Source: AC-69 sp963751665
GTDB lineage: Bacteria > Actinomycetota > UBA4738 > HRBIN12
Length of the DNA: 64,000 nt
Assembly (NCBI GenBank): GCA_963751665.1
Contig: CAVVVF010000010.1
Coordinates: 176,105 to 240,104, forward strand
Reading direction: 5' to 3'
Shown here: in pieces, positions 1-9,198 of the stretch
How the letters are laid out: every line of letters begins with the position of its first letter
Position numbering within the stretch: the stretch's first letter is position 1
The notes under the pieces: model-generated
Databases searched by the model: none
What the model saw: only the letters and a program-made list of their open reading frames with translations
What the model was told of the DNA's origin: nothing
Translations under genes and position numbers: made by a program

Positions 1-1157
1 CGAGGAGTGCTTCGGCCCGCTCGAGCCGGCGTACGACCTGGAGGCCGTTGACGGGGTGGACTTCCGCAAGCACGTCGAGGCGGGGCCGGCCACGCTGTGG
101 CGATACGAGGCCCTGTTGCCCGGCGGACCGGGCGTCGACCGGGTGGATCTGGGCGGGGGCTTCACCCCACTCCGACGGGCGGACCGGCTGGGGGAGCGCC
201 TCGGCATCGACCGCCTGTGGATCAAGGACGACTCGGTCAACCCGTCGTACTCGTTCAAGGACCGTGTGGTGTCCGTGGCGATGACCATGGCCAGGGCGTT
301 CGGGTTCGAGGCGGTGTCGTGTGCCTCCACGGGCAACCTGGCCAACGCGACCGCAGCCCATGCGGCCAGGGCGGGTATCCCGGCGTTCGTGTTCGTCCCC
401 GAGGACCTGGAGCGTGCCAAGATCCTGGCCACCGCGGCCTACGGGGCCAAGGTCGTGGCCGTGAAGGGGAACTACGACGACGTGAACCGACTGTGCAGCG
501 AGGTGGCGGAGGCGCTGCCCTGGGCGTTCATCAACGTCAACATGCGCCCGTATTACGCGGAGGGCTCGAAGTCGCTGGGATTCGAGGTGGCCGAGCAGCT
601 CGGATGGCGGCTGCCGGACCACGTCGTGGTGCCGGTGGCGTCCGGTGCGCTCATGACCAAGATCCACCGGGCCTTTCGCGAGCTCGTCGACATCGCCGCC
701 GTGGAGGACCGGCCGTACCGGATCTCCGGCGCGCAGGCCGAGGGGTGCGCGCCGGTGGCCGATGCGTTCCACTCCGGCGCGAATGAGGTCCGTCCGATGA
801 AGCCGAACACTATCGCGAAGTCGCTCGCCATCGGCAACCCGGCCGACGGGTGGTACGCCATCCAGACCGCCGGCGACACCGGCGGAGCCGTCGAGGCATG
901 CCCCGAGCCCGAGGTCGTGGAGGGGGTCCTGCTCCTCGCCGAGACCGAGGGGGTGTTCACCGAGACCGCCGGCGGTGTGACCGTGGCCGTGTTGAAGCGC
1001 CTTCGTGAGTCCGGCGCGATCGCTTCCGACGAGGAGACCGTGGCCCTGATCACCGGCAACGGCTACAAGACGATCGAGGCACTGGAAGGGGTCCTGGAGC
1101 CCACGTACCGGGTCGCGCCCGTCCTTGGACGAGTTCCTCGCCGCCCTCGCCGGCTGA
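1..1157 (+). CDS. thrC: Threonine synthase, 5'-truncated by window edge, 3' frameshift
   Basis: PLP enzyme converting O-phosphohomoserine to threonine. The reading frame is already open at base 2 with a C-F-G-P-L-E segment typical of the threonine synthase N-terminus, so the start lies outside the window. The PLP lysine sits in the motif SYSFKDRVVS, followed by the ASTGNLANA loop and the later SGALMTK and ITGNGYKT segments. The frame then runs on into the next gene. One surplus base in the C-run near 1118 explains this: removing it gives a normal end (SLDEFLAALAG) at TGA 1155-1157. Family assignment is firm; the corrected end is inferred. Confidence 0.93.
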
Positions 1158-1230
1158 CCGCCTGCGCCGAGTTGCGCCGCACCATTCCGCGGGACGAGAC
1201 TGACCGCGTCCAGGCCGGAAGGGAGGGGCC

Positions 1231-1699
1231 ATGCGGAAGAAGCTCGCGCTCATCGTGGCGGGGGTGCTCGTCGCTGGGGGCGCGATGGTCGCGTCGCTCG
1301 TCGCGCTCGTCGGCGTCGGCCGCCACGACGGTGAAGGTGGTGGAGCATGCCGTGACCGACACGGTCGTCGACATCGGGAAGCCGGGCGACAGCCGGGGAG
1401 ACCAGCTGACGTTCGGCAACCAGGTCTACGACGCCACCGATACCACCGTGGCGGGAAGCGACCAGGGCTGGTGCGTCCGGATCGCCCCGAAGAAGGGGTC
1501 GTGGGAGTGCGTCTACACGACGTTCCTCACGGGTGGGCAGATCACCGTCGAGACGCCGTTCTACGACACCGAGGACAGCGTCGGTGTGGTGACCGGCGGA
1601 ACGGGGACGTACTCGGGCGCCTCCGGGAGCTTGGACCTCCACTGCTACGTGGGAACCGACGACGTCGGTAGGTGCGACTTCACGTTCAACCTGAACTGA
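1231..1699 (+). CDS. Secreted allene-oxide-cyclase/dirigent-like barrel protein (frameshifted)
   Basis: Starts at ATG 1231 after GGAGGGG. The first 28 or so residues form a signal peptide (MRKKLALIVAGVLVAGG followed by more apolar residues). The mature part lies one frame on: after about 1321 it reads TTVKVVEHAV and continues to the stop at 1699. Its features (GDQLTFGNQVYD, GWCVRI, ECVYTTFL, GGTGTYSGASGSLDL) match the small secreted beta-barrel proteins related to allene oxide cyclase and dirigent proteins. Corrected length is about 155 residues. One inserted base near 1321 joins signal peptide and barrel. The substrate or ligand is unknown. Its frame also joins thrC artificially in an uncorrected translation. 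Confidence 0.7.
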
Positions 1700-1920
1700 G
1701 CCGGTCGGGCTCGACGTGGGGGCGGCGGCGGGGTCCCGCCGCCCCCCGCTCAACCCGAACGGCCGCACCAGGAAGGATTGGCCGGGACGACCTCCGGCTC
1801 GAGGCCGGACCAGGCGGGTACCGCGGCCACGACCGAAGCAAGGTCCGGGTCGAGGGCCTGTGCCACGGCGCGAAGGCTAGTCTCATAGGCTGGCCGGGCG
1901 ACCCGACGGAAGGGATCGAC

Positions 1921-2694
1921 GTGCGCATCGCAGGTAGAGCCCTGGTGGTTGGCGCCACCGGCCTGATCCTGTCGGCGTTCGGCTGGTCCCTCGGCGCCCG
2001 CACTGCGGAAGCCCAGGCCGCTCCCACGCTGAAGGTCGATCCGGCCTCGGGCTCGGTGGGGACCACCGTGAGGATCGCCGGCCGAGGGTTCTGCGGCAGC
2101 CCGGCGTGTTCCGCGGTCCAGGTCTCGTACGCCGGCATCGTTGTGGCCGACGGCATCCAGGTCGGTTCCGACGGCGGGTTCGCCCTCAGCGTGACGGTGC
2201 CCGGTGGGATCCCGGCGGGCGAGAAGGCGGTGGCCGCCACCCAGACCAACGCCTCGGGGCAGCAGCGCGTCGCCATCACGACGTTCCAGGTGACACTGGG
2301 CGGGGCGACGGGCTCACCCACTAGCACGGCGACCCCCACGCCGACCGGTTCGACGACGACCCCCGCGCCCTCGGGGACCACCGTCATCGGGTCCCCGGCG
2401 GCCGGTGGGGGTGGGAGCTCGAGCGGGTTGACCTGGGCCATGGTGGTGGCCGGGGCCGTGTTCCTGGCGGCCCTTCTGGGCATGGCCTACGTGTTGTGGC
2501 GGTCCCGAGGCGTCCCGGCCCCCCTTCCGCCCCAGGTGGGGCCCATCGCCCCGTACGAGGAGGTGGTGGCCGCGCTCACCCCCCACGGCAAGCCTGAGGG
2601 CGAGGTCCCACCGCCGCCCAGTCCTGGACCCCCGGGATCCCCGGAGCCCCCCGGGCCCTCCGAGGGCTCGGGTGAGGGGCGATCGACGGGTTGA
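1921..2694 (+). CDS. Exported membrane-anchored protein with IPT/TIG-like domain
   Basis: GTG start at 1921 preceded by GGAAGGGA; 257 residues. Residues about 1-37 are a signal peptide ending ARTAEAQA. Residues about 40-130 form a beta-rich domain opening PASGSVGTTVRIAGRGF, the usual start of an IPT/TIG fold, with two cysteines (CGSPAC). A Thr/Pro/Ser-rich linker follows. A transmembrane helix near residues 178-198 ends in LWRSR, and the cytoplasmic tail is proline-rich. The likely role is a cell-surface protein; function is unknown. Its stop codon overlaps the -35 element of the branched-chain operon promoter. Confidence 0.7.
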   Translation: MRIAGRALVVGATGLILSAFGWSLGARTAEAQAAPTLKVDPASGSVGTTVRIAGRGFCGSPACSAVQVSYAGIVVADGIQVGSDGGFALSVTVPGGIPAGEKAVAATQTNASGQQRVAITTFQVTLGGATGSPTSTATPTPTGSTTTPAPSGTTVIGSPAAGGGGSSSGLTWAMVVAGAVFLAALLGMAYVLWRSRGVPAPLPPQVGPIAPYEEVVAALTPHGKPEGEVPPPPSPGPPGSPEPPGPSEGSGEGRSTG

Positions 2695-2718
2695 CAAGGG
2701 ACGATGCGTCCCTACACT
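2691..2718 (+). promoter_or_regulatory. Sigma-70-type promoter of the ilv-leu operon
   Basis: TTGACA at 2691-2696 and TACACT at 2713-2718 are separated by 16 bases. They lie directly upstream of a leader peptide and attenuator, so this is the probable start of the ilvB-cimA transcript. The -35 hexamer overlaps the preceding stop codon. Confidence 0.75.
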
Positions 2719-2727
2719 GAGGGGGCC

Positions 2728-2781
2728 ATGACCACCGGAACGAGGTCTGCGGAACCGAAAGCCCTGGTACTTATTCGCTAG
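2728..2781 (+). CDS. ilv attenuator leader peptide (17 aa)
   Basis: ATG 2728 to TAG 2779-2781 encodes MTTGTRSAEPKALVLIR. The last six codons are Ala-Leu-Val-Leu-Ile-Arg, so all three branched-chain amino acids are read just before the stop. A ribosome stalled there for lack of charged Leu, Val or Ile tRNA would cover the start of the following hairpin. Together with the downstream terminator this is the standard architecture of ribosome-mediated attenuation, as in other actinobacterial and enterobacterial ilv operons. It acts in cis; the peptide itself needs no function. Confidence 0.85.
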   Translation: MTTGTRSAEPKALVLIR

Positions 2782-2845
2782 GCGCGGGGCGGGCCCACCG
2801 GGCCTCTCCCGCGCCGGACACCCTCCGCAAAGCGGGGGGTTTTTT
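2781..2845 (+). terminator. ilv attenuator: upstream hairpin plus rho-independent terminator
   Basis: A first hairpin pairs GGCGCGGG (2781-2788) with CCCGCGCC (2808-2815) and has an inner GGCCC/GGGCC stem. The second hairpin pairs CCCTCCGC (2821-2828) with GCGGGGGG (2832-2839), with loop AAA and a run of six T (2840-2845). The first hairpin begins at the last base of the leader stop codon, so ribosome position decides its folding. High branched-chain amino-acid supply should favour termination before ilvB. Confidence 0.82.
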
Positions 2846-2922
2846 CTACCCCGAGAACGACCGATGAGACAGGAGCCCGTTTCCCCAGGAAGACGAGAAG
2901 GACAGAGGGAGGAGAAGGCGAC

Positions 2923-3240
2923 ATGCGATACGAGTTCGATCGAGGAGGCCACACGGTGGCGAGCGTGCTGTGGGAGGGACCGGCCCAGGTGACGATCGAC
3001 GTCACCGACCCGGCCGACCGACCGCAGTTCGACCGGTTCTTCGGCTCGGAGGTGGTGTACCTGTCGGCGGGGCTTGACTTCGGGGGAGCCGAGGAGGGGC
3101 TCACCACGCACCGCCGGGACTGGACGCCCTGGGAGTTCGAGCGCTCGTGCCGCAACCTGGCGCACCGGCTGGGGTGCACCGTCCGCCGGGTGCAGACCGG
3201 GCCGGTCGAGGCCCGGCCGGGGGAGGTCGCCGCGCGATGA
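2923..3240 (+). CDS. Hypothetical protein at head of ilv operon
   Basis: 105 residues, ATG at 2923 with a strong GGGAGGAG site 10 bases upstream. It lies after the attenuator and overlaps ilvB by ATGA (3237-3240), so it is co-transcribed and probably translationally coupled to ilvB. The sequence is acidic and soluble, with a pattern (TVASVLWEGPAQVTIDVTD, then FFGSEVVYLS) suggesting a small beta-rich domain. No family was recognised. The position suggests a role linked to acetohydroxyacid synthase, which is inference only. Confidence 0.75.
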   Translation: MRYEFDRGGHTVASVLWEGPAQVTIDVTDPADRPQFDRFFGSEVVYLSAGLDFGGAEEGLTTHRRDWTPWEFERSCRNLAHRLGCTVRRVQTGPVEARPGEVAAR

Positions 3241-4985
3241 AGGTCACCGGGGCCCAGGCGCTGTTCAAGGCCCTCGAGGGCGAGGGCGTGGACATCGTCT
3301 TCGGCATCCCCGGCGGGGCCATCCTGCCCGCGTACGATCCGCTGCTCGACTCGTCCATCCGCCACATCCTGAACCGGCACGAACAGGGGGCCGGCCACGC
3401 CGCAGAGGGCTACGCCTGGGCCACGGGCAAGGTCGGCGTGTGCATGGCCACGTCCGGCCCCGGGGGCTGCAACCTGGTGACCGCGCTCGCCGACGCGAAG
3501 ATGGATTCGGTGCCGGTGGTCGCGATCACCGGTCAGGTGCCCACCCCGGTGGTGGGGAACGACGCGTTCCAGGAGGCCGACATCACCGGTATCACGATGC
3601 CGGTGACCAAGCACAACTTCCTGGTGACCGAGGCGGGGGCGGTCGCCGAGACCATCCGCGAGGCGTTCCACATCGCCCGGACCGGCCGGCCCGGCCCCGT
3701 GCTCGTGGACATCCCGAAGGACGTCCTGCTCCAGGAGGCCACGTGGAGCTGGCCCGAACGGGTGGACCTCCCCGGCTACAAGCCGACGACCAAGGGGAAC
3801 CTGAAGCAGGTCCGGGAGGCCGTGCGATTGATGCTGGAGGCTGAGCGCCCGGTCCTGTACGTCGGCGGCGGGGTGATCAAGGCCAACGCCACCAAGGAGC
3901 TGTTCGAGCTGGCCACCGAGGGCAGGCTGCCGGTCGTCACCACGCTCATGGCCCGGGGCTCCTTCCCCGACACCCACGAGCTGGCCCTGGGGATGCCGGG
4001 CATGCACGGCGGCTACACGGCGGTCACGTCGATGCAGCGGGCCGACCTGCTGGTCGCGCTGGGCGCCCGGTTCGACGACCGGGTCACCGGGCAGCTCGCG
4101 TCCTTCGCCCCGCACGCCAAGATCGTCCACGCCGACATCGACCCCGCCGAGATCGGGAAGAACCGCGCGGCGGACGTCCCCATCGTGGGCGATGCCAAGG
4201 ACATCATCGCCAAGATGGTGGCCGAGCTCCGCCTGCGCCAGGAGGAGCTGGGCGGGCCACCGGACCGCTCCGAATGGCTGTCGACGCTTCGCGGGTGGCA
4301 GGCCAAGTACCCGTACCACTACGACCAGCCCGAGGACGGGCCGCTCAAGCCGCAGTTCGCCATCCAGCGCCTGTACGAGCTGACGAAGGGCGACGCCATC
4401 GTGGTGGCCGGTGTGGGCCAGCACCAGATGTGGGCCTCCCAGTTCTGGAAGTTCACCGAGCCCCGGACATGGATCAACTCGGGCGGCCTGGGCACGATGG
4501 GCTTCGCCGTCCCGGCGGCGCTCGGGGCCAAGACCGGCCGGCCGGACCGGCGCGTCGTCGCCATCGACGGCGACGGCTGCTTCCAGATGACCGCCCAGGA
4601 GCTCGCCACCTCCACGACCGAGAAGATCCCGTTCGTCACGGCCATCATCAACAACGCATACCTGGGGATGGTCCGCCAGTGGCAGGAGCTCTTCTACAAC
4701 GAGCGCTACTCGCAGGTGTACCTGTCGCACGACACGCCCGATTACGTGAAGCTGGCCGAGGCGTACGGTGCCGTGGGCCTCCGGGCCGAGCACCCCGACG
4801 AGGTCGATGCCGTGATCGAGAAGGCACTGTCGGTCGAGGACCGGAGCGTCGTGATCGACTTCCGGTGCGACCCCAAGGAGATGTGCTTCCCCATGGTGGC
4901 CGCGGGCTCGTCGAACGACGACATCATCCTCGGCCCGGGCGGCGTGCGGCCCACCGAGGATCCGGCGGAGGCCCCGATCGCATGA
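3237..4985 (+). CDS. ilvB: Acetolactate synthase large subunit
   Basis: 582 residues, the normal size. It condenses two pyruvates, or pyruvate with 2-oxobutyrate, using thiamine diphosphate and FAD: the first common step to Val, Leu and Ile. Visible motifs are FGIPGGAILPAYD (22-34) and RHEQGAGHAAEGYA with the catalytic glutamate at residue 49. The FAD-domain segment VALGARFDDRVTG follows. The ThDP-binding GDG...NN motif begins near residue 445 (GDGCFQM to NNAYLGMVRQW). The start overlaps the upstream ORF and the end overlaps ilvN (ATGA at 4982), a standard subunit-coupled arrangement. Confidence 0.97.
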   Translation: MKVTGAQALFKALEGEGVDIVFGIPGGAILPAYDPLLDSSIRHILNRHEQGAGHAAEGYAWATGKVGVCMATSGPGGCNLVTALADAKMDSVPVVAITGQVPTPVVGNDAFQEADITGITMPVTKHNFLVTEAGAVAETIREAFHIARTGRPGPVLVDIPKDVLLQEATWSWPERVDLPGYKPTTKGNLKQVREAVRLMLEAERPVLYVGGGVIKANATKELFELATEGRLPVVTTLMARGSFPDTHELALGMPGMHGGYTAVTSMQRADLLVALGARFDDRVTGQLASFAPHAKIVHADIDPAEIGKNRAADVPIVGDAKDIIAKMVAELRLRQEELGGPPDRSEWLSTLRGWQAKYPYHYDQPEDGPLKPQFAIQRLYELTKGDAIVVAGVGQHQMWASQFWKFTEPRTWINSGGLGTMGFAVPAALGAKTGRPDRRVVAIDGDGCFQMTAQELATSTTEKIPFVTAIINNAYLGMVRQWQELFYNERYSQVYLSHDTPDYVKLAEAYGAVGLRAEHPDEVDAVIEKALSVEDRSVVIDFRCDPKEMCFPMVAAGSSNDDIILGPGGVRPTEDPAEAPIA

Positions 4986-5540
4986 CCCTGCACACCATGT
5001 CGGTCCTGGTCGAGGACAAGCCGGGCGTGCTGACCCGGGTTGCCGGGCTGTTCGCCGCGCGGGGGTTCAACATCGACTCCCTGGCGGTCGGTCCCACCGA
5101 GGAGCCCGGGCCTGTCGCGCATGACCATCGTGGTCAACGTGGAGAAGAAGCCGCTCGAGCAGGTCACGAAGCAGCTCAACCGGCTGATCAACGTGATCAA
5201 GGTCCTGGAGCACGAGTCGGGCGACGCCGTGGAACGCGAGCTCGCCCTGATCAAGGTCCGGGCCGAGGGCGACGCCCGGGCCCGGGTCCTGGAGATCTGC
5301 GGCGTGTTCCGGGTTCGGGTCCTGGACGTCACGCACAAGACCCTGACCATCGAGGGCACGGGGCCGCCGGACAAGGTCGAGGCCCTGACCGAGCTCCTCG
5401 CGGACTTCGGCATCGTGGAGCTGGCTCGGACCGGGCGGGTGGCCCTGGCCCGGGGCGACCGGGGCATCCGCGAGCGGGTGCAGCGCCGGCTTGCGGCGGG
5501 CGCGGAGGATGCGGGCGATTGGGCCGGCGGAGGCGTGTGA
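4982..5540 (+). CDS. ilvN: Acetolactate synthase regulatory subunit (frameshifted)
   Basis: Regulatory ACT-domain subunit that stimulates IlvB and confers valine feedback. It starts at ATG 4982, overlapping ilvB by four bases: MTLHTMSVLVEDKPGVLTRVAGLF then RGFNIDSLAVGPTE. The frame breaks at the GGGCC near 5107-5112 and resumes as LSRMTIVVNVEKKPLEQVTKQL. One surplus base restores a 185-residue protein of normal size with the N-terminal ACT domain and C-terminal ALS_ss domain. Both halves are well conserved and the other pathway genes are intact, so a sequencing indel is more likely than a true mutation. Confidence 0.93.
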
Positions 5541-5589
5541 GCCAAGCGGTCTCTGGCGAGGCCGGATGGGAAGAAGAAGGAGACGGGCC

Positions 5590-6606
5590 ATGGCCACGAT
5601 CTACTACGAGAAGGATGCGGACCGCTCGGTCCTGGAGGGCCAGCGCATCGCGGTCCTGGGGTTCGGCAGCCAGGGACACGCGCACGCCCTGAACCTCAAG
5701 GACTCCGGGCACGACGTCCGGGTCGGCCTTCGGGAGGGCTCGAAGTCCTGGCCGGGCGCCCAGGCCGCCGGCCTTCGCGTGCTCCCCACGGCGGAGGCGG
5801 TCAAGGAGTCTGACGTGGCTATGGTGCTGCTCCCCGACACGGCGCAGGCGGCCTCCTACGAATCCGAGATCGGCCCGAACCTGGAGCCGGGCGACATGCT
5901 GATGTTCGCCCACGGGTTCAACGTGCACTTCGGCCGGATCCAGCCGCCGGACGGGGTCGACGTGACCATGATCGCGCCCAAGGGCCCGGGGCATCTGCTG
6001 CGCCGGACCTACGAGCAGGGGATCGGAACCCCCGCGCTGGTCGCCGTGCACCAGGACGCCACCGGCAAGGGCCTCCAGCGCGCGCTGGCGTACGCGGCCG
6101 GGATCGGGGTGGCCCGAGCCGGGGTGATCGAGACTACCTTCAAGGAGGAGACCGAGACCGATCTGTTCGGCGAGCAGGTCGTGCTGTGCGGCGGCGTCAC
6201 CGAGCTGGTCCGTTCGGGGTTCGAGACCCTCGTCTCCGCCGGCTACCAGCCCGAGATCGCGTACTTCGAGTGCCTGCACGAGCTGAAGCTGATCGTGGAC
6301 CTCATGTACGAGGGCGGCATGAGCTGGATGCGGTACTCGATCTCCGATACCGCCGAATACGGCGACTACACGCGAGGTCCCCGCGTGATCGACGACGAGG
6401 TCCGGGCCGAGATGCAGCGGATCCTGGACGAGATCCAGAGCGGGCAGTTCGCCAAGGAGTGGATCACCGAGGCCGAGAACGGCTTCCCGAACTTCCGGCG
6501 GCTCCGGACCGAGGCCCGGACGTCCCGAATCGAGGACGTGGGGCGAGAGCTTCGCCGGATGATGCCGTGGCTGGAGTCGGAGAAGAAGGTGGTCCCCGAT
6601 GCCTGA
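5590..6606 (+). CDS. ilvC: Ketol-acid reductoisomerase
   Basis: 338 residues, class I (short) form. It isomerises and reduces acetolactate or acetohydroxybutyrate with NADPH and Mg2+. The nucleotide-binding motif GFGSQGHAHALN begins at residue 24. APKGPGHLLRRTYEQGIGTP and the metal-binding DLFGEQ and ECLHELKLIVDLMYEGG segments are present. ATG 5590 follows AAGGAG. The gene comes 49 bases after ilvN and overlaps leuA by eight bases, consistent with one operon. Confidence 0.97.
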   Translation: MATIYYEKDADRSVLEGQRIAVLGFGSQGHAHALNLKDSGHDVRVGLREGSKSWPGAQAAGLRVLPTAEAVKESDVAMVLLPDTAQAASYESEIGPNLEPGDMLMFAHGFNVHFGRIQPPDGVDVTMIAPKGPGHLLRRTYEQGIGTPALVAVHQDATGKGLQRALAYAAGIGVARAGVIETTFKEETETDLFGEQVVLCGGVTELVRSGFETLVSAGYQPEIAYFECLHELKLIVDLMYEGGMSWMRYSISDTAEYGDYTRGPRVIDDEVRAEMQRILDEIQSGQFAKEWITEAENGFPNFRRLRTEARTSRIEDVGRELRRMMPWLESEKKVVPDA

Positions 6607-8143
6607 CGACGTAGTACGCATCTTCGATACCACGCTCCGCGACGGCGAGCAGGCCCCCGGGATCGCGCTCACCAGGCCCGAGAAGGTCGAGATCGCCGAG
6701 CAGCTGGCCCGCCTCAGCGTCGACATCATCGAGGCGGGCTTTCCCGTCTCATCCGAGGGCGAGTTCGAGGCCGTCCGCGAGATCGCCACCAGCCTTCGCG
6801 GCCCGGTCATCGCGGCCCTGGCCCGGGTGGTCCCCGGCGACATCGACCGCGCGGCCGAGGCCCTCAAGGGGGCCGAGCGGTGGCGGATCCACACGTTCAT
6901 CTCGACGAGCGACATCCACATGAAGGACATGCTCCGGATGTCGCAGCCCCAGGTGTTGGATGCCATCCGCGACGGCGTCAAGCAGGCCGTCGGCTACACG
7001 GACGACGTCGAGTTCTCCGCTCAGGACGCCACGCGCACCGAGCTCCGGTTCCTGCTCGAGTGCTTCAAGGTGGCCGTGGAAGCCGGTGCGACGACCATCA
7101 ACGTGCCCGACACGGTGGGTTACGCCATGCCGCACGAGTTCGGCGAGCTGGTGCGGGTGGTACGCGAGTCGGTGCCCGATGACGTCGTCGTCTCCACGCA
7201 CTGCCATAACGATCTCGGGCTGGCCGTGGCCAACTCGCTTGCCGGCATCGTGAACGGGGCCCGGCAAGTCGAGGTGGCGGTGAACGGGATCGGCGAGCGG
7301 GCCGGCAACTGCTCTCTCGAGGAGATCGCCATGATCGTGCGGACCCGGGGCCAGGCCCTGGGCGTTCGCCACGGCCTGAACGCGAAGGAGATCATCCGGA
7401 CCTCGCGCCTGGTCTCGATGACCACCGGCTACTCGGTTCAGCCGAACAAGGCGGTGGTCGGCTCCTCGGCGTTCGCCCACGAGTCGGGCATCCACCAGCA
7501 CGGTGTGCTGGCCAACCGGGCCACGTACGAGATCATGGATCCCCTGGAGATCGGCCTGGAGGGCAACCGGATCGTCCTGGGCAAGCACTCCGGCCGCCAC
7601 GCGTTCGCCGACGCGCTGGAGAAGCTGGGCATCCGCCTGGACCCCGAGCACCTGAACCGTGCCTTCGCCCGGTTCAAGGATCTGGCCGACCGGAAGATCC
7701 AGCTCACCGACCAGGACCTCCAGGCCATCGTGTCCGAGGAGATCGGCCAGGCCGAGAAGGACGTGTTCGTGCTCGAGTCGCTGGTCGTCTCGGGGGGCAC
7801 CAATCAGGAGCCCCGGGCCACGGTTCGGCTGCGAAAGGGCGTGGAGCCGATCGAGGAGTCGGCCATCGGCGACGGGTTGATCGATGCGGCGATGGGCGCC
7901 ATCCAGCGGGCGGCCGGCGTGGAGGCCACGCTCGTCACGTTCAACGTCTCCAGCGTGACCTCCGGATCCGACGCCCTCGGCGACGTCGTCGTCCAGCTGG
8001 ACGTGGAGGGCCATCGGGTCACCGGACGCGGCGTGGCCACCGACGTGGTCGAGGCCAGCGCCCGGGCCTACCTGGCCGCCATCAACCGGGCCCTCCAGGT
8101 GCAGCCGGGGTCAAGGAGCACAACCGAGGCATGGCCGCGGTGA
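6599..8143 (+). CDS. leuA: 2-isopropylmalate synthase
   Basis: 514 residues, the long bacterial form. It condenses acetyl-CoA with 2-oxoisovalerate, the first step specific to leucine. The HMGL-like TIM barrel opens DTTLRDGEQAPG (residues 10-21), with the metal-binding HCHNDLG near 201-207 and VNGIGERAGN after it. HESGIHQHG begins the linker. A C-terminal LeuA dimerisation/leucine-sensing domain occupies roughly 370-505 (FVLESLVVSGG, then SDALGDVVVQL). The last residues overlap leuB, which starts at 8131. Confidence 0.96.
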   Translation: MPDDVVRIFDTTLRDGEQAPGIALTRPEKVEIAEQLARLSVDIIEAGFPVSSEGEFEAVREIATSLRGPVIAALARVVPGDIDRAAEALKGAERWRIHTFISTSDIHMKDMLRMSQPQVLDAIRDGVKQAVGYTDDVEFSAQDATRTELRFLLECFKVAVEAGATTINVPDTVGYAMPHEFGELVRVVRESVPDDVVVSTHCHNDLGLAVANSLAGIVNGARQVEVAVNGIGERAGNCSLEEIAMIVRTRGQALGVRHGLNAKEIIRTSRLVSMTTGYSVQPNKAVVGSSAFAHESGIHQHGVLANRATYEIMDPLEIGLEGNRIVLGKHSGRHAFADALEKLGIRLDPEHLNRAFARFKDLADRKIQLTDQDLQAIVSEEIGQAEKDVFVLESLVVSGGTNQEPRATVRLRKGVEPIEESAIGDGLIDAAMGAIQRAAGVEATLVTFNVSSVTSGSDALGDVVVQLDVEGHRVTGRGVATDVVEASARAYLAAINRALQVQPGSRSTTEAWPR

Positions 8144-9198
8144 GCCCGCGCTCCTACCGGCTCGGGGTGATCCCGGGCGACGGCACCGGGCCCGAGGTCG
8201 TCCGGGAGGGGCTGAAGGTGCTGGAGGCCGTGCGCTCGGGGTTCGATGTGGAGCCGGTCCACTTCGACCTGGGAGGGGAGCGATACCTGCGCACCAGCGA
8301 GATCCTGCCCGAGGAGGAGCTGGCACGCCTGAAGCAGATGGACGGCATCTACCTCGGCGCGATCGGCCATCCCGACGTGCGGCCGGGCATCCTCGAACGT
8401 TCGCTGCTCCTTCGGATCCGGTTCGAGCTCGACGAGTACGTGAACCTCCGGCCGGTGATCCGTTACCCGGGGGTGAAGACCCTCGTGCCGTCCCACACCG
8501 AGGACGACGTGAACTTCGTCGTGGTCCGAGAGAACAGCGAGGGCCTGTACGGAGGGGCCGGCGGGTTCCATCGGAAGGGCACGCCGCACGAGGTGGCCGT
8601 CCAGGAATCGATCAACACCCGCCACGGGGTGGAGCGGATCGTGCGGTACGCGTTCGAGTACGCCCGGCGGCCGGATCGAAGGAAGAAGCTGACGCTGGTC
8701 CACAAGACCAACGTGCTGACCTACGCGGGAGACCTGTACCAGCGGGTCGTGGACGAGCTCGCGCGGGAGTTCGCCGACGTCGAGACCGATTACGTGCACG
8801 TCGACGCGGCGTGCATCTTCTTCCTGGCGGAGCCCAGCCGGTTCGACGTCATCGTCACCGACAACATGTTCGGCGACATCATCACGGACCTCGGCGCCAT
8901 GATCCAGGGCGGGATGGGTCTCGCGGCCGGCGGGAACATCAACCCCGAGGGCGTCTCGATGTTCGAGCCCATCGGCGGCTCGGCCCCTCGCCACACCGGC
9001 ACGGGCGCGATCAACCCGCTGGCCGCCATCGGGGCCCTCCAGATGCTGCTGGAGAACCTGGGGGAGGCCGAGGCGGCCGGGCGGGTCGACGCCGGGATCC
9101 GGTTCGCCTGCTCGAAGCTTCCTTCCATGCGGGCCGGCGAGATGGGCTACACGACCTCCGAGGTGGGAGACCTGGTCGTCGAGGGGACGGGCGCGTGA
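8131..9198 (+). CDS. leuB: 3-isopropylmalate dehydrogenase
   Basis: 355 residues. NAD-dependent oxidative decarboxylase of the isocitrate/isopropylmalate dehydrogenase family. Seen are VIPGDGTGPEVV near residue 13, VRENSEGLYGG, the catalytic HKTNVLTYAGDLY lysine region, TDNMFGDIITDLGA, and EPIGGSAPRHTGTG for NAD binding. The start overlaps leuA by 13 bases and the stop overlaps the GTG of cimA. The ENSEGLYGG form is shared with related decarboxylating dehydrogenases, but the position between leuA and cimA makes leuB by far the best call. Confidence 0.93.
   Translation: MAAVSPRSYRLGVIPGDGTGPEVVREGLKVLEAVRSGFDVEPVHFDLGGERYLRTSEILPEEELARLKQMDGIYLGAIGHPDVRPGILERSLLLRIRFELDEYVNLRPVIRYPGVKTLVPSHTEDDVNFVVVRENSEGLYGGAGGFHRKGTPHEVAVQESINTRHGVERIVRYAFEYARRPDRRKKLTLVHKTNVLTYAGDLYQRVVDELAREFADVETDYVHVDAACIFFLAEPSRFDVIVTDNMFGDIITDLGAMIQGGMGLAAGGNINPEGVSMFEPIGGSAPRHTGTGAINPLAAIGALQMLLENLGEAEAAGRVDAGIRFACSKLPSMRAGEMGYTTSEVGDLVVEGTGA

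Noticed and set aside
2778..4793. 671-residue minus-strand ORF across ilvB
   Set aside because: High-GC shadow with no family pattern; ilvB on the plus strand is certain.
5107..5112. Programmed ribosomal frameshift in ilvN
   Set aside because: No slippery heptamer or downstream structure was evident, and many other genes in the window have similar breaks.
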